Source: Onthophagus taurus (lineage: Eukaryota > Arthropoda > Insecta > Coleoptera > Scarabaeidae). Taken from it: a DNA stretch of 64,000 nucleotides. The stretch is taken from contig NC_091976.1 of assembly GCF_036711975.1 (NCBI RefSeq), positions 10,106,001-10,170,000 on the forward strand, written 5' to 3'. Below, piece after piece: positions 8,851 through 19,864 of the stretch; the stretch's first letter is position 1, and each line of letters opens with the position of its first letter. The notes beneath the pieces were generated by a model. The model made no database searches. It saw only the letters and a list, made by a program, of their open reading frames with translations, and was not told where the DNA came from. A program made the translations under genes and the position numbers.

Positions 8851-9670
8851 ATTATGGCTTGATCCAAGAACTTCATCAGAACCTCTTAATGGAAGACCAC
8901 GACTTGTTAATTTTTTTACGATAACGACAATGCGACGTAAAACTTCAGTCCAATAGTGTTTCTCTTGATCAATCTCTGCATTTTGCATATTATTTCAATT
9001 TTTATTCGAAGTCCTTGCCCTGAGAGCAAGCACAGAATTTTTGTGATTTATAGATCGTTCGTGCGATTCGACGCAGTGTTTAAGGTTTTTCCATTCATTG
9101 AATCCTTTATTTGCGCAAAAGGATGTGGCTACTTTGGATAATAAACGACAAGGCCCACAGTAAATACTACCATTATTTTCAGAGTATATTATCCATTGTC
9201 GATTTGAAACTTCACCATTTTGAAGCTCTCTTTTAAAAATTGATGAACTCATAAGACGTGTTTGGTCATTGTAGACTCTTTTAGAATTTTGATAATCAGA
9301 CTCTGCATTTTGAGAATAGCCATTACGTGCAACAAAGTCTATGAGTTCATCATTAATAATCCACTTTGCAGGATCTTTCTCAAATTGAAAAGTTGGAGGC
9401 AGAAATAGCGGTTGATCCTTCTTCTCCTGTCGTTCATCACTGTTTTCTGGAACATCTTCATCTGCAGACGAGGTCAACAGAACACTAGTCTCCTTTGATG
9501 CACAAGGTACATTATCTGCGAATGTTTCAATTGGTGGTTCCGGAATACTCTTGCTGTAGAAAGAATCAATTTTTGTAGTTCTTTTCAAGATTTCGGTTTG
9601 TTTTTTTTTGTTTCTCCTCTACCCTTTTTTTGTATTCCCATCCGCCTAAACGCTCTCTACCATCTGCCAT
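8851..9670 (-). pseudogene. ZMYM1-like hAT-type transposase, 5' part, broken
   Basis: From the ATG at 9670 the frame encodes a basic start (MADGRERLGGWEYKKR), a one-base slip in an A-run near 9606, then a TTF-type zinc-finger region (IYCGPCRLLS, GFNEWKNLKHCVESHE) and the opening of the hAT domain. A further break follows near 8990, where the frame changes to one containing KLTSRGLPLRGSDEVLGS. Polinton A1 interrupts it at 8850. The rest of the gene should lie beyond the other Polinton end, left of the window. Confidence 0.7.
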
Positions 9671-10940
9671 TTGGACGTAATCTATAACACTATTGTTATT
9701 TAAAATAAAAATGCGTTAAATTTTAATATACTTACAAGTGCGATCTCAAAAAATCAATAAAATAAAAGGCCTGTAGTAATCGAGACTATTCTATTATTTG
9801 TAATATGGTTTACTAACTTTAAAGATCACTTTAAATAGCTCAATTATGCATTAAATTATTTTAAATTAACTTTTATATAAAAATCTGCAGAATAAAGTCG
9901 CTAAGTGTATCATGTATGATCCTGCTTTGCGATAAAACAAGGATTGAAGGAGAAGCAATATTATATCGTTGATTTTTAAGAGAAAAATAACCGGCCGACG
10001 CGGCTCTTCGTCGTCACATTCTGCTACAAAGCCGACGCATCGTATTGTAGCGCCATGAAATGGTTTGCTGACAAAAAAATTAAAAAAAAAAATAAAAATT
10101 ATAAATTGCAAAAATTCTGAGTAGAAAAGTATATTAGAGTCCTGATTAATCAAATTTAGTTTAACCGAATATGTTGACTGTCTAAAAGTAAAATTTTACT
10201 GGCCGCGTAAAAATTTTCGCATTCGAAAATTTGCCGACGTAGACTACAGCCTACCTAGCCTATTTAGAAATCCGCCCCTCCTCGTGACGTCTACTATAGT
10301 TTGTTTTTCTAATTCGTTTTCGGAATACCTAAATTTTAATTGAAATTTATCACATTTGCCTGCCACAAGTATCCAATTTTGGCCTATGGAATGATAAGTT
10401 AAATTCTTCAACAAAAATTTTTCTGTGTTCACATTCTTTTCGTACTATGAAGTTATTTGTTTGGCAGTATTCAACATAAAGACGACACATTTCGGAAATT
10501 GATAAATCTGAAGACAAATACTTTTTCCCTGTGTGTTCTCGTGCATAATGACTTCCTGAATATGTAGGTTAAGTGGCGGTAAATTTAACATTACCGCCAT
10601 TTACCACCACGATGTTGTTAACTATCGACTCCTTAGTAATTACTTGCTATATTTTGTGTTTGATTAAATTAAAAAATAATATTTTTGAAAGACAACTTTA
10701 ATGTACGTCTATCTTGATGGGGTTACAATTAATGAATGATGATTGAAGAAAAATAACAATGTTCTTTTTTAAATTTTGGCAAGGCAACAAAACAAATGAA
10801 AACATGGCTACTAAAAATGTTGTAATTTTTGGAAGGTGAATGTTTGTAGTAACGCTACAAATACTCCCCTCTCCAAAAGATACAAAGACCACTCAAAATT
10901 AGTAGCCAATCAAGGATATGAATGCAAATGCAATTTAAGT
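9671..10940. other. Non-genic AT-rich stretch with a dispersed repeat
   Basis: No ORF here has recognisable content. The segment at about 10735-10870 is similar, inverted, to about 46340-46450 inside the fold-back element of Polinton B (both contain TACAAACATTCACC and flanking A/T-rich blocks), which marks it as part of a dispersed repeat family. Confidence 0.4.
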
Positions 10941-11267
10941 TTAAAAACAGAAACGAACTCGCAAATGTTTTTTATAACTGTTAATAATTTGCGATGAATT
11001 GGTGTTATTGTTAGAAGAATTATGAACTATTGATAAAGAATTGTCAAAAACTGACAAAGAATTGTTAGTCAAAAATGCCGGTACTGGACGATCTATATTG
11101 ACCAACAATTCTTTGTTATTTTTATTAATAACATAATTTTTCTTAAAACGCTGCAACACTTTGTAAGGTCCTTCAAATCTTGAAGATAAAGAAGATTTGA
11201 AGTTTTGTAATTTAAAAAAACGAATATAGTTGTCAGTAGTAGTTCTGGAGCGGCAGTGATCCTTCAA
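10941..11267 (-). pseudogene. Ty3/gypsy integrase C-terminal remnant
   Basis: The ORF reads KLSS-type RFEGPYKVLQRFKKNYVI then VNIDRPVPAFL, the small beta-barrel that ends Ty3/gypsy integrases, followed by a low-complexity Asn/Ser tail. No reverse transcriptase or LTR is adjacent. At the 5' side (about 11240) the sequence enters an unrelated GTTCTGGAGCGG repeat that recurs near 25245, so the remnant is truncated. Confidence 0.65.
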
Positions 11268-11768
11268 ATCGTAGGATCGACCGACGCATGCGCTGTTCCA
11301 GCCGTGACGTCAAAAGAAGAATTCTACACGAGGCCATTGTTAAAATTTACCCGATGAACGATAATCGTAATTGGGACGTCCTTTCCTGGTTCGGTCCTAG
11401 GAAAGTGGCCTTGATGTCCTTTTATATGTTCGGGATGTTAACGGTCTCGGGCGCCAACTTATGTTTAGAGAGTTAAGGAACTCTTTCGCCTTCAAGTAGC
11501 TTTTGGGGGTTACAGTCGGAGATTCAGGAGGATTCAATTTCGGAGAGGGTGAAAAATAAAAACATGCGGTTCATAAATTAAGAAATAAAATCAAAATTTA
11601 TTAATAAAATAAATAATAAAAAAAAAAACAATCAACATACGGAGGAAGGTATATAAAAAAAACTTTATTCAAATATATAATCGGTAAATGTCCGGTCTAG
11701 TGCAATCTTGTGGGACTCATATTTCGGATGTAATTGAAATAATTATTCATAAGGGAATAATTGGTACG
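11268..11768. other. Non-genic segment between gypsy remnant and minisatellite
   Basis: No supported gene. It begins with the dispersed GTTCTGGAGCGG / GACCGACGCATGCGC repeat and passes into A-rich sequence with AATAAA-type signals on both strands near 11580-11620. Confidence 0.35.
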
Positions 11769-12082
11769 GATGAAGTGCTACGGAAAACTCGCGATAACAT
11801 CAGGTCGGGAAGATGTTGCGGAAAACTCGCGATAGCACCAGGTCGGGAAGATGTTGCGGAAAACTCGCAGCAACACCAGGTCGGGGAAAGTATTGCGGAA
11901 AACTCGCAGCAATACCAGGTCGGGGAAAGTATTGCGGAAAACTCGCAGCAATACCAGGTCGGGAGAGTGTTGCGGAAAACTCGCAGCAACACCAGGTCGG
12001 GAGAGTGTTGCGGAAAACTCGCAGCAACACCAGGTCGTGAAAAGTATTGCGGAAAACTTGCAGCAATACCAGGTCGGGAGAT
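11769..12082 (+). repeat. 39-bp minisatellite, about eight units
   Basis: The unit contains GCGGAAAACTCGCAGCAA followed by TACCAGGTCGGG and recurs every 39 bases with few changes. Because 39 is divisible by three, several frames on both strands stay open (13-residue repeats such as ESIAENSQQYQVG); these ORFs are a by-product. On the minus strand the array lies just downstream of a TATA/initiator pair, so it could be part of the transcribed leader of an LTR-type element. Confidence 0.85.
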
Positions 12083-12272
12083 TGGATGAAAATTTATTTC
12101 ACAAAATAAAATCAAAGTCCCACAATTGCAAGACCAAAAACAAATTTACGATGAAATTCGGTTATTTCCAAAACTCGGAGACTTTTCGGTGAAGTCTGGC
12201 GAGCTCTTGAAGACTCTTGAAGACTGTCGAAGACTAATCCAGAACGGTCGAAGACTGATCAAGACAGTTGAA

Positions 12273-12309
12273 GACTGATCGAAAATGAAATTTTGACCGG
12301 CTATTTATA
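12273..12309 (-). promoter_or_regulatory. TATA box and initiator, minus strand
   Basis: TATAAATAG lies at 12309-12301 and TCAGTC at 12278-12273, 33 bases apart, matching the arthropod TATA plus TCAGT initiator layout. Degenerate 18-20 bp repeats containing GAAGACTGATC cover 12200-12290, so TCAGTC occurs more than once. This may be an LTR promoter; no second LTR copy is visible. Confidence 0.5.
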
Positions 12310-13450
12310 CTTGTTCGGGGTGAAAACTTGATTTTTCCGAGTGGAGGATCGGATTAAAACAAGTTATCAAAACTAAATTATAATGTGCGGGGCTAATTAA
12401 TGAAAATAGCGAAATTCTAACGGCGCTATCGGATGCGGGGTACAAAATTAACTAAATCCCTTGTTTTGAGCGAATAAAATTGATTAAGAAATAGCGGAGT
12501 AATTAACAATTAATTAAAAATAATTATCTGAAAAATTTATAACATAATTTAAAAGATACCCTTATTTATGTGGAAAATTACAAAAATATAATTAACAAAA
12601 TCGGTTAGCGTTTACGGCACGTTTTCGACCGCGTGTTTCAGGTTAACTTCAATTACTCGGTATTAATTAACGCGCACTTCAACACAAAGTAACTTCAGCA
12701 GTTGGGCGGTGTTCGGGGCAATCCTATACGGGTAGTATTTTCCATGGATGACCATCAGGAATGAAGTAAATTAATTAATTAAGATGCGGGATGATTTTGG
12801 TTAATAATCATGTTAATCATAATCGGATCATCTTTAGAATCATTCAACGGTTGTTTCATGATATTAGTAACTGTCTAGTAATCGGTTTGATCGTTCTACC
12901 ATTTCTAATTCCGCATCATAAAAAATAGTCGCTGTACGGTAGCTGAACGGTAGCTCGCTGGCTGCTGAAACTCACTCGGGACGGTCGGCCTTGTTTACAG
13001 TACACACTGATTACCGATACTTCTTTGTATTTTATTTCGTTGCGGTGTTATTTAATTATTATAAATAATAATTTTCAGAAATCATGTCCTTTCGGTAATT
13101 AAATCGTTCGCCGATTTCCACTAATTGCTTTTATTTATTTGAAACTCGGTCAGGAAACGTTTTCGGGAAAAGGTTTAACGATTTTAAATGAATGATTATG
13201 AAAATTGGAAGTTTTAATTACGGAAATAAGGAAATTAAGGAAAATGTAAATGAAGTTGCATAAGCAACATAAGCCCGCTGGGCAGTGATAAAGTGTCGAT
13301 TTTTGAATTTTTATAAGTCGGGCGGAAACTGTAGAACGTTGGGGTAATGTGGGAAGTATATTCGGATGTAATTAATTTTTCGGAATTAAAAAAAAAAATC
13401 CTATGTAATAAAAACATTACACGAAAGTCAAATATATAGACGATATACAA
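12310..13450. other. Non-genic AT-rich stretch
   Basis: I find no coding or RNA feature. The 13435-13450 end is the left target-site flank of the hAT MITE. Confidence 0.4.
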
Positions 13451-13746
13451 TAGTGATGTAACGGATATTCGCATCCGCATCCGCAACTCCGGATAATCCG
13501 CATTGTTTTGAGGATCCGCATCTGCATCCGCTCTATTTTAACGGAGCTCCATTACAATAAATAATTCTAATTACCAATTAATAATTTATTAATTACAATA
13601 GAAATATTATTTTCATGAAAATTTTAGTACGTAACTTTTTTCAATAACTCCGCATCCGTTAAATCCGCTTACGCATCCGCATCCGCAAAATTAGAATTAA
13701 AAAATCCAATTCCGCATCCGCTAAACTCACATTCGTAACATCACTA
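13451..13746. mobile_element. Non-autonomous hAT element (MITE), 296 bp
   Basis: Terminal inverted repeats read TAGTGATGTAACG on the left and the complement of TAGTGATGTTACG on the right. They are flanked by a perfect 8-bp duplication, ATATACAA (13443-13450 and 13747-13754), which is diagnostic of hAT insertion. The interior is built from clusters of GCATCC motifs near both ends. It sits in the last exon region of the Myb/SANT gene. Confidence 0.88.
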
Positions 13747-13754
13747 ATATACAA

Positions 13755-14520
13755 TACATTGAAATACATATTTATTAGTTTCAAATCATGTTGTTGTGAT
13801 TCATTTTGTTTTGATGCCTCTAGTTTGGCTAGCCTACAGTTAAGCTCTTTTTGGAGGGTTGTGATTCTGGTAAACTTAGGTGTTTCCTCGTTGTCTGTAA
13901 ATTACAAAATAATTACTTACAAGGCATTCTAACTATCGTCTAACAAGATCTCAAACGTCCTTAACAAAACTTACAAGTCGCCGCTTCTGTTTCTAATTCA
14001 ATATCGTGATGTTCTACATGTTTTGTTGGTATCAGAGTGTCATCTCTCAATTCGTAATTTTCACTATTTCCCATAGCAGCAAGCGCAACAGTATCGCTAT
14101 CTATAGTGTCCCTAATTTCTATGTTAACATTTTCTAAAACGTCATCTATTACATCTTCTGTTGGAGCTTTATAGGGTCCACCACCAGTGGACATCCTTTC
14201 TCGTTTTTCCCTGGCCAATTCTTCTTTTCTTTTACTTTTTTGATTTATCCAGCACTTTTTGAGCTTATCAACAGTCCTCTAAATAAAAACAATTAAGAAA
14301 TGTTGATTGACTTGAACAGAAAACAATACTTACGGGTACACCTTTTGTGCGTGCATTAAATTCTTTAGTTAAAGCTTCCCAGGTTCTTTTTTTTTTGTAA
14401 AAAATTGACAGCATCGGTTTGTTTGTTTTCTATGACGTCTTTGTATTGATTGACTAGCTCTTTTAATAACGATATTTCGTCAGTACTCATATACCGGCTG
14501 GCTGGCGTACTACTAGACAT
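13755..14520 (-). pseudogene. Myb/SANT-like DNA-binding protein, three exons, frameshifted
   Basis: The start is the ATG at 14520 (MSSSTPASRYMSTDEIS). A Myb/SANT domain follows, with RTWEALTKEFNAR, but a one-base difference in an A-run at about 14394 shifts the frame. A perfect intron (GTAAGT donor near 14332, TTTATTTAG acceptor near 14284) joins to RTVDKLKKCWINQKSK. A second intron (about 13966-13896) leads to a coiled-coil exon (LQKELNCRLAKLEASK). The structure matches Myb/SANT (MSANTD/FSBP-like) proteins, which occur both as host genes and as the second gene of Harbinger elements. The frameshift, and the hAT insertion downstream, suggest decay. Confidence 0.6.
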
Positions 14521-15611
14521 TTTTAATAAATTAACACACACTACTAACAAATAACTACTAATAATAGATCAAAACGTAAATATAATTAAAAAAAAAATTA
14601 AAACCAAACGCAACCAAATAAATTTATAAATACCTGCACCATAAAAAATTATTAAAAGTAATACTAAACACAAAAGAAATCCCAATATAATAAAATAATA
14701 AAAAATAACACCTACAGTAACTACTATAATATATAATAAAATAAAATAAAAAAGTACAGTACTAAACACTAAAAATTAATAAAAATAATACTAAACACTA
14801 AAAATTAATAAAATAAAAAATAACAATACCTACTCTACAAATAGAAAAAATAACGCTAATGAACACTTATTACAACAAAACCAGAAACACTATCGAAAGA
14901 CTACAGAAATAAACACCACAAATGACGGCCAGAGTTCGGAGACGAATAAAGAAATGTAAAGGAACGAAAAAGCAAACTAACGCATTGTTTACACAAACCA
15001 CGAAGTTGCGACGTAATTTTAGGAACATCCGGTTTCATTTTTTTTGCCTTTGATATATTTTTCTCCAACTTTTTCTTAATAATATTTTTGTGGTGTCTTT
15101 TATGTTTGAGTACTTACCTGCAATGTTGAGGAGTATTTTTGTATCAATAATATTAATACCCGATATACAGAATTAAAACAAATATATAAATAAATAAATT
15201 GTGAAGGATAGAATCTTCGGTTTCTTATCTGTTTTATTAAATATGTGTTCCTATATATTATTCTAATACCCATGGAGTGTTAAATTTTAAACAAAATGTA
15301 TAATAAAAATAAAAATATTCTGCCGTTAATATTAGTAACATAATAAAAAAATATGGTTTTAAAAGTAAAACAATTTTTTTTAATTATAATTTTTATTTCA
15401 ATTATATTTTTTTTCTCATTACGAAAAATAATCGAAACATACGAACGCTTTCTTAAAGTGCGATAGATTCATTGCTATAGGCTTAGCGTGAGTCGAGACG
15501 ACGTCGATCGCCCCGATGCCGAGCTCGTCCGAACAGATACTCGGTCTACAATTGTAGAATCTACATGATGTAGAATCGTCTCTGAATGCGGCCCTTAAAT
15601 TCAGTTCTACA
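14521..15611. other. Non-genic AT-rich stretch
   Basis: There is nothing coding. Short palindromes CTACAATTGTAG and CTACATGATGTAG occur at about 15547-15573, just before the next ORF. Confidence 0.4.
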
Positions 15612-15800
15612 TTGGAAATGGATATCGAGAGGGTGAACGACGTCTGTGAAGAGACGGGCTTGGATTATTGGAATTCAGTCGGTACGCAGTGGAAACGATA
15701 TCTTGAATTGATAAAAAAGGAGACTAAATTTATCGGGGAAACGCAATTTTCAAGCGAATCTTTCAACATTAAAGTTGGAATTAGCGTCGCTAGAGGGTAA
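15612..15800 (+). CDS. Unrecognised short ORF upstream of the zinc-finger/PolB-like gene
   Basis: This 62-aa ORF has an ATG. It is acidic and helical (IERVNDVCEETGLDYW), ending FNIKVGISVARG. It may be the first part of the protein continued at 15837, but no GT-AG intron I tried joins the two frames in phase. Function unknown. Confidence 0.35.
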   Translation: MEMDIERVNDVCEETGLDYWNSVGTQWKRYLELIKKETKFIGETQFSSESFNIKVGISVARG

Positions 15801-15839
15801 ACCTGTGTAAAGTTCGTAGTAAGAACATGTAAAGGTTTG

Positions 15840-16298
15840 GAATCTCAGTCGCATCAAATTACATTTTTACGTCAAGATTGGGAGCACCTAATTTCTACCC
15901 TTACACTGATACGTTTCAATGTAGAGGTTTCCTCACAGACACTACCATTGGCCGAGGGTAATCTAAAGGTTGAATTTGACGATGAAGATTACCTGTATCT
16001 AACGTATGTGATTGAGGATTCTGAAAGTGGCGTATTCATACCGATTTTACTTCATTCAACGGATGTCGATAAGATTTTGGCAATGGAGAAGCTAATTACC
16101 TATAAAATGAACCTTTTGGATGGATTAAATTTTTGGGAATACATTAAATCCCTACAGCTAGTTGACGACGACGACGATGATGATGATATCCATAACACGA
16201 CGTCCATTGAAGAATTCTGTTTAAATAATTTATCGGAAATTAATATTTATGTGATGGAATACTTGGAAATAATAAACTCTACAACAGCTTCTATTTGA
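15840..16298 (+). CDS. Unrecognised ORF, probable continuation of the preceding one
   Basis: About 150 residues are open with no usable upstream ATG, starting near SHQITFLRQDWEHL and ending with an Asp-rich tract (LVDDDDDDDD) and an acidic helical tail. The body resembles proteins of unknown function often found beside transposon genes in insects, but I cannot name a family. It is followed after 120 bp by the zinc-finger ORF in the same direction. Confidence 0.35.
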   Translation, partial: ESQSHQITFLRQDWEHLISTLTLIRFNVEVSSQTLPLAEGNLKVEFDDEDYLYLTYVIEDSESGVFIPILLHSTDVDKILAMEKLITYKMNLLDGLNFWEYIKSLQLVDDDDDDDDIHNTTSIEEFCLNNLSEINIYVMEYLEIINSTTASI

Positions 16299-16417
16299 TC
16301 ACGTGATCACCGCGTGATATTGACGACTGACCATAACTCTAATCACACGTCTAGCTTATCAGTTCAACGTTAGCGGTTGTCGCGCACATTTATACTGGAA
16401 ATCAATTTTGCAATAAG

Positions 16418-16750
16418 ATGTTTCTTTGCGAAGCGTGTAACGGTGCGTTTACCTTAAAGCACAATCTTACCCGTCATATACGCGGAAAACACGGTGATGT
16501 GCGGGAATCGAACTTTAAATGCCATATCTGTGAAAAAGGTTTTTCAAGATCTGATAAATTAAAACATCATCTAAGAAGCGTCCATGGATTAAATGTTCAA
16601 CGTTGTGTTGCGCCACCACCACCACCTTTACAAAGCACATCAGCCGGTCCGGTTCAACTTGCGCCATCATCACATCCACCACCTAAACAGCGGCCCTCCA
16701 AACCTTTAAAAAGTACGTCAGCGGGTTCTGTTCAGCATACGTCATCATCC

Positions 16751-16789
<39 letters not shown>

Positions 16790-17656
16790 CGTCCTCCACC
16801 TAAACAGCAACCCTCCAATTTATGTCCAATTTGCGGTGTTGACTTTATATCTACCACTCACCTTCGGACTCATCTAAGATTGGAACATGCAACCCCGGTG
16901 GAAGGTGAAAATAACATCGATAGATTGGAATCCTGTTTTAAAGGTACAGTTTGTACCTACAGAGTCGCAGGCGTGTTACCCGATGATGATATACCATCGT
17001 TCCTAACGAGATCAGAAGGAGCTGTTAAATGGATAATTGAGGTTAGTTTAGATCGATGTGGCCCCTCTATAAAGGTTCAGATTGAGTTTTTTGCGAATTA
17101 TGTTAAAGCCGCGTATGATGAGAATGGGGATGAAGACGTATTAATGTCCGAGAAAAATTTTAATTGTAAATTTCAAGTTGTTTCGGTGGGTACGGATTTG
17201 CATGAGGTGTATGTTGGGATGTGTAGAGAAATTTTAGCTCAAAGCGAAGAATTTCAAGAACGCGACTCTGGGTGGGCCTTCTTCTCCGTATCTCACCTCC
17301 TGCTTAATATTAATAAATTTGAACCTATACCCGGGTCATCATATATACGTTTACCTCAGGTAATTGCTGAAAAACATGCGTGCGTAAATATTAAAAATTA
17401 TGAGGACGATGCTTGTTTAGCGTGGTGTTTTACGGTGGCTCTTCATCCTACCAACCTCCATCAAGATCGTACTACAAGCTACCCTCATTATAGTCAAGTA
17501 CTTAATTTGCGCGGGATTACATTTCCAATAACTTTAAAAGATATCATTAATGTAGAAAAATTAAATAATTTAAGTATTAATGTTTACGAATTGATAAGTA
17601 GTAGTAGTAGTAGTGGTAAATACACGGTGGAAGGACCAATTTCAATAGGGCACTAA
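16418..17656 (+). CDS. C2H2 zinc-finger protein with N-terminal region typical of Polinton-type DNA polymerase B proteins; truncated
   Basis: The 412-aa ORF starts at the ATG at 16418. Residues 2-26 and 34-57 form two C2H2 fingers (FLCEACNGAFTLKHNLTRHI..., FKCHICEKGFSRSDKL...) and a third lies near 137-159 after Pro/Ser-rich linkers including a long Ser run. From about residue 170 it follows a pattern I associate with the region before PolB in insect Polinton-like elements: SGWAFFSVSHLLLNINKF, then SSYIRLP, KHACVNIKNYEDDACLAWC, and GITFPITLKDI. The polymerase domain itself is absent: the frame ends at 17656 as a tandem repeat begins. It may be a truncated polymerase gene or a stand-alone family. 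A TCAGTT initiator lies at about 16357. Confidence 0.55.
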
Positions 17657-17760
17657 GATGGGGTTGGAGGGGTTGAAGGGGGTCAATAGGGCACTAAGAT
17701 GGGGTTGAAGGGATTGAAGGGGGTCATCAATAGGGCACTAAGATGGGGTTGGGGGGGGGC
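17641..17760 (+). repeat. Short tandem array, about three units of 41-45 bp
   Basis: The unit begins TCAATAGGGCACTAAGATGG and ends in G-rich sequence. The first unit overlaps the stop codon of the zinc-finger ORF, so its last residues (ISIGH) are encoded by the repeat. This suggests that expansion or a junction truncated the gene. Confidence 0.8.
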
Positions 17761-18004
17761 AGCAATTTCCGGTCCAACTTAAAAATACGACTTCAGTATG
17801 CTTATAATAAAGATGTAAATAACTTAAATGGCTCCTTAAGGATCGTAAATTGCTCCCCCTGCTCCTTAAGGATCGTTTCCGGCCCAGAACTCCCATTATG
17901 ACAGCGCCATCTATCGATCATCAGGTACATTTTAAAAAAATGGCTGCGTGTGAAATTATTCTTTCTGCTTAGTTCCGCTACCCGCCGCTTTTTTAGTTCC
18001 GCCG

Positions 18005-18246
18005 TCTAGGTGATGTCACCGTCGACCGATCCTTAAGGATGCACCGCTAGGTGGCGCCACCGTCGACCGATCCTTAAGGATGCACCGCTAGGTGGCGCCA
18101 CCGTCGACCGATCCCTAAGGATGCACCGCTAGGTGGCGCCACCGTCGACCGATCTTTAAGGATGCACCGCTAGGTGGCGCCACCGTCGACCGATCCTTAA
18201 GGATGCACCGCTAGGTGGCGCCACCGTCGACCGATCCTTAAGGATG
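18005..18246 (+). repeat. 41-bp satellite with two palindromes per unit
   Basis: Five to six copies at an exact 41-bp period. Each unit carries ATCCTTAAGGAT and GGTGGCGCCACC, both perfect 12-bp palindromes, plus GTCGAC. Flanks at 17830-17880 and 18246-18310 carry degenerate forms (CTCCTTAAGGATCG, CCGGTCCAGAACC). Units differ by single bases only. Confidence 0.88.
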
Positions 18247-18327
18247 CCGTGACGTGACATCCGACGCGCATGCGCAGGATCAGAGGGAGCAGGGGAGCAC
18301 TTCCGGTCCAGAACCGGCATATATTAT

Positions 18328-19168
18328 CTACTGGAGTTCAATAGGGTTTAATAAATATGAATACGGTGCTAAACGTATTATTTGAACATCCTCTTGGGGT
18401 TGCAAAACACTTTCCAAGTTTGAGTGCACAGGTGCGTTGTCGATAATAAAACTCGGGTGCAAAAATCCTAAATTTCTACATGTTGCAATTAAACCTTTAA
18501 ACCACACTTTGCATTCTGCACCTTTATACGAACCTCTTATGCTCAAAAGATACAATTTGTGTGGAACACATCGCGCCAATGCAATGCAAATTATTTCCTT
18601 TACTTGCCGGAACAACCACATGAGCTCTATGGCCAATTTTTGATCTACCCTCATTTCGACGGCAATATAAATTAAAATTGCACTCATCAATCCAAATGAG
18701 GTATCTACCGTTACCCCGGCTTTCTAAAAGTTTTTCAACATACTCCCTTCGTTTGACTTTATTTTCGTACGTATTGATGTTTGCAACATGTGGTCGAATT
18801 TTTTTAAGCGAAAATAATATAAATACCGTAATAATAATACCGTCCAGCCAGTTCTTTATCGTATTAATTGAAACACGAAGTTCAAATTCATTATGCACGC
18901 GATTAGATAGATCTTTAAGCGTTAATGGACTATCTTTTTCGATCCACCTTACTAACGCTTCGTCAATTGCAAGAGTTTTTTTAGACTTGGAACCTCCTTT
19001 AGGTTTCGGATCTTCTTGATCATTTTTTAACCATTCGTACGCAATGCGAACGTTGACACCCAAGTCTTGAGCAGTTTGCCTCTAATTTTTATCATCTTCG
19101 TAAGCTTTCATTATTCTTCTTCTATCAGCAGCACTAACCTTATTGTATTTACCGCGAGGCATTTTCAT
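18328..19168 (-). pseudogene. IS630/Tc1-like transposase with DDE_3 domain, broken
   Basis: From the ATG at 19168 (MPRGKYNK context) the frame has a helix-turn-helix region, a TAG stop near 19083, then a second HTH/linker (IKNWLDG) and the first catalytic Asp in LIWIDECNFNLY. A frameshift near 18540-18640 moves to the frame with FIIDNAPVHSN and LAPYSYLLNPIE, the second Asp and the Glu. It stops at 18328 directly after the last motif. The order of the catalytic motifs is right, but at least two lesions make it inactive. Confidence 0.75.
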
Positions 19169-19864
19169 GGAGTTACGAAAGTTTGACGTTTATTAAAACA
19201 AATACCAAGCATACATGACTTATTCTTCGCAATTAATTGTCTTTAGGTGAGATTCCAAGTGTAAGTATGCTAGATTTTTTTTAAATTGATTTTCATAAAT
19301 TTAAAATTAATTTTGACGTGTAATTTGACGAATTTCATAACTGCGGAATTGATCTGGAAATGGTATAGAGAGAGACTGCAATCTGTACGAAAACCACTGA
19401 CATTTAAACGTCAAAAATATTTCTGACAAAGATTGCAAAGCCTACTAAGATTTTTTCATTAAAAATTCATTCCAACATTTGATTAACAACCCTACAGCTT
19501 AACAGTTAGTGTTTGCTTAATTACTTTTTTTCTAAGAAATTATTAAATTTTCGAAGAACATCAGAGAGACAAAAAAGTTTTAAAATAGTTTTATCTATCT
19601 AACTGAAATTTTTCCAATGTATTTATCATCTTCATAAAAAAAAATCTAGGCATAAATTGAACGGGGGTGGTTACGTTTAGTGGTTTAGAAGGGTAGGATG
19701 AAAGTACAAATAGGGTCAAAACGTGCCCTATTATTAGTTAAACATTCCCCAAATTTCATTTTCCTAACGTTTATGGTTTTTGAGAAAAGCAAATTTAACC
19801 AAAATTTTCCGCCATTTTTGGAGGGGTGTAGCTCCTTAGGGGAGCCCCTTGAAGTTTGTTGCTG
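19169..19864. other. Non-genic stretch
   Basis: There is no supported gene. A plus-strand ORF at 19698-20018 is the opposite strand of the Penelope fragment plus flank. Confidence 0.4.

Noticed and set aside
11688..12192. Several long overlapping ORFs on both strands
   Set aside because: They arise because the 39-bp repeat is divisible by three and lacks stops; no single frame shows protein-like conservation.
15780..15840. Intron joining the ORFs at 15612 and 15837
   Set aside because: The donor and acceptor pairs available do not keep the second reading frame.
18005..18246. Possible CRISPR array
   Set aside because: Units are contiguous with no variable spacers, and the context is eukaryotic.
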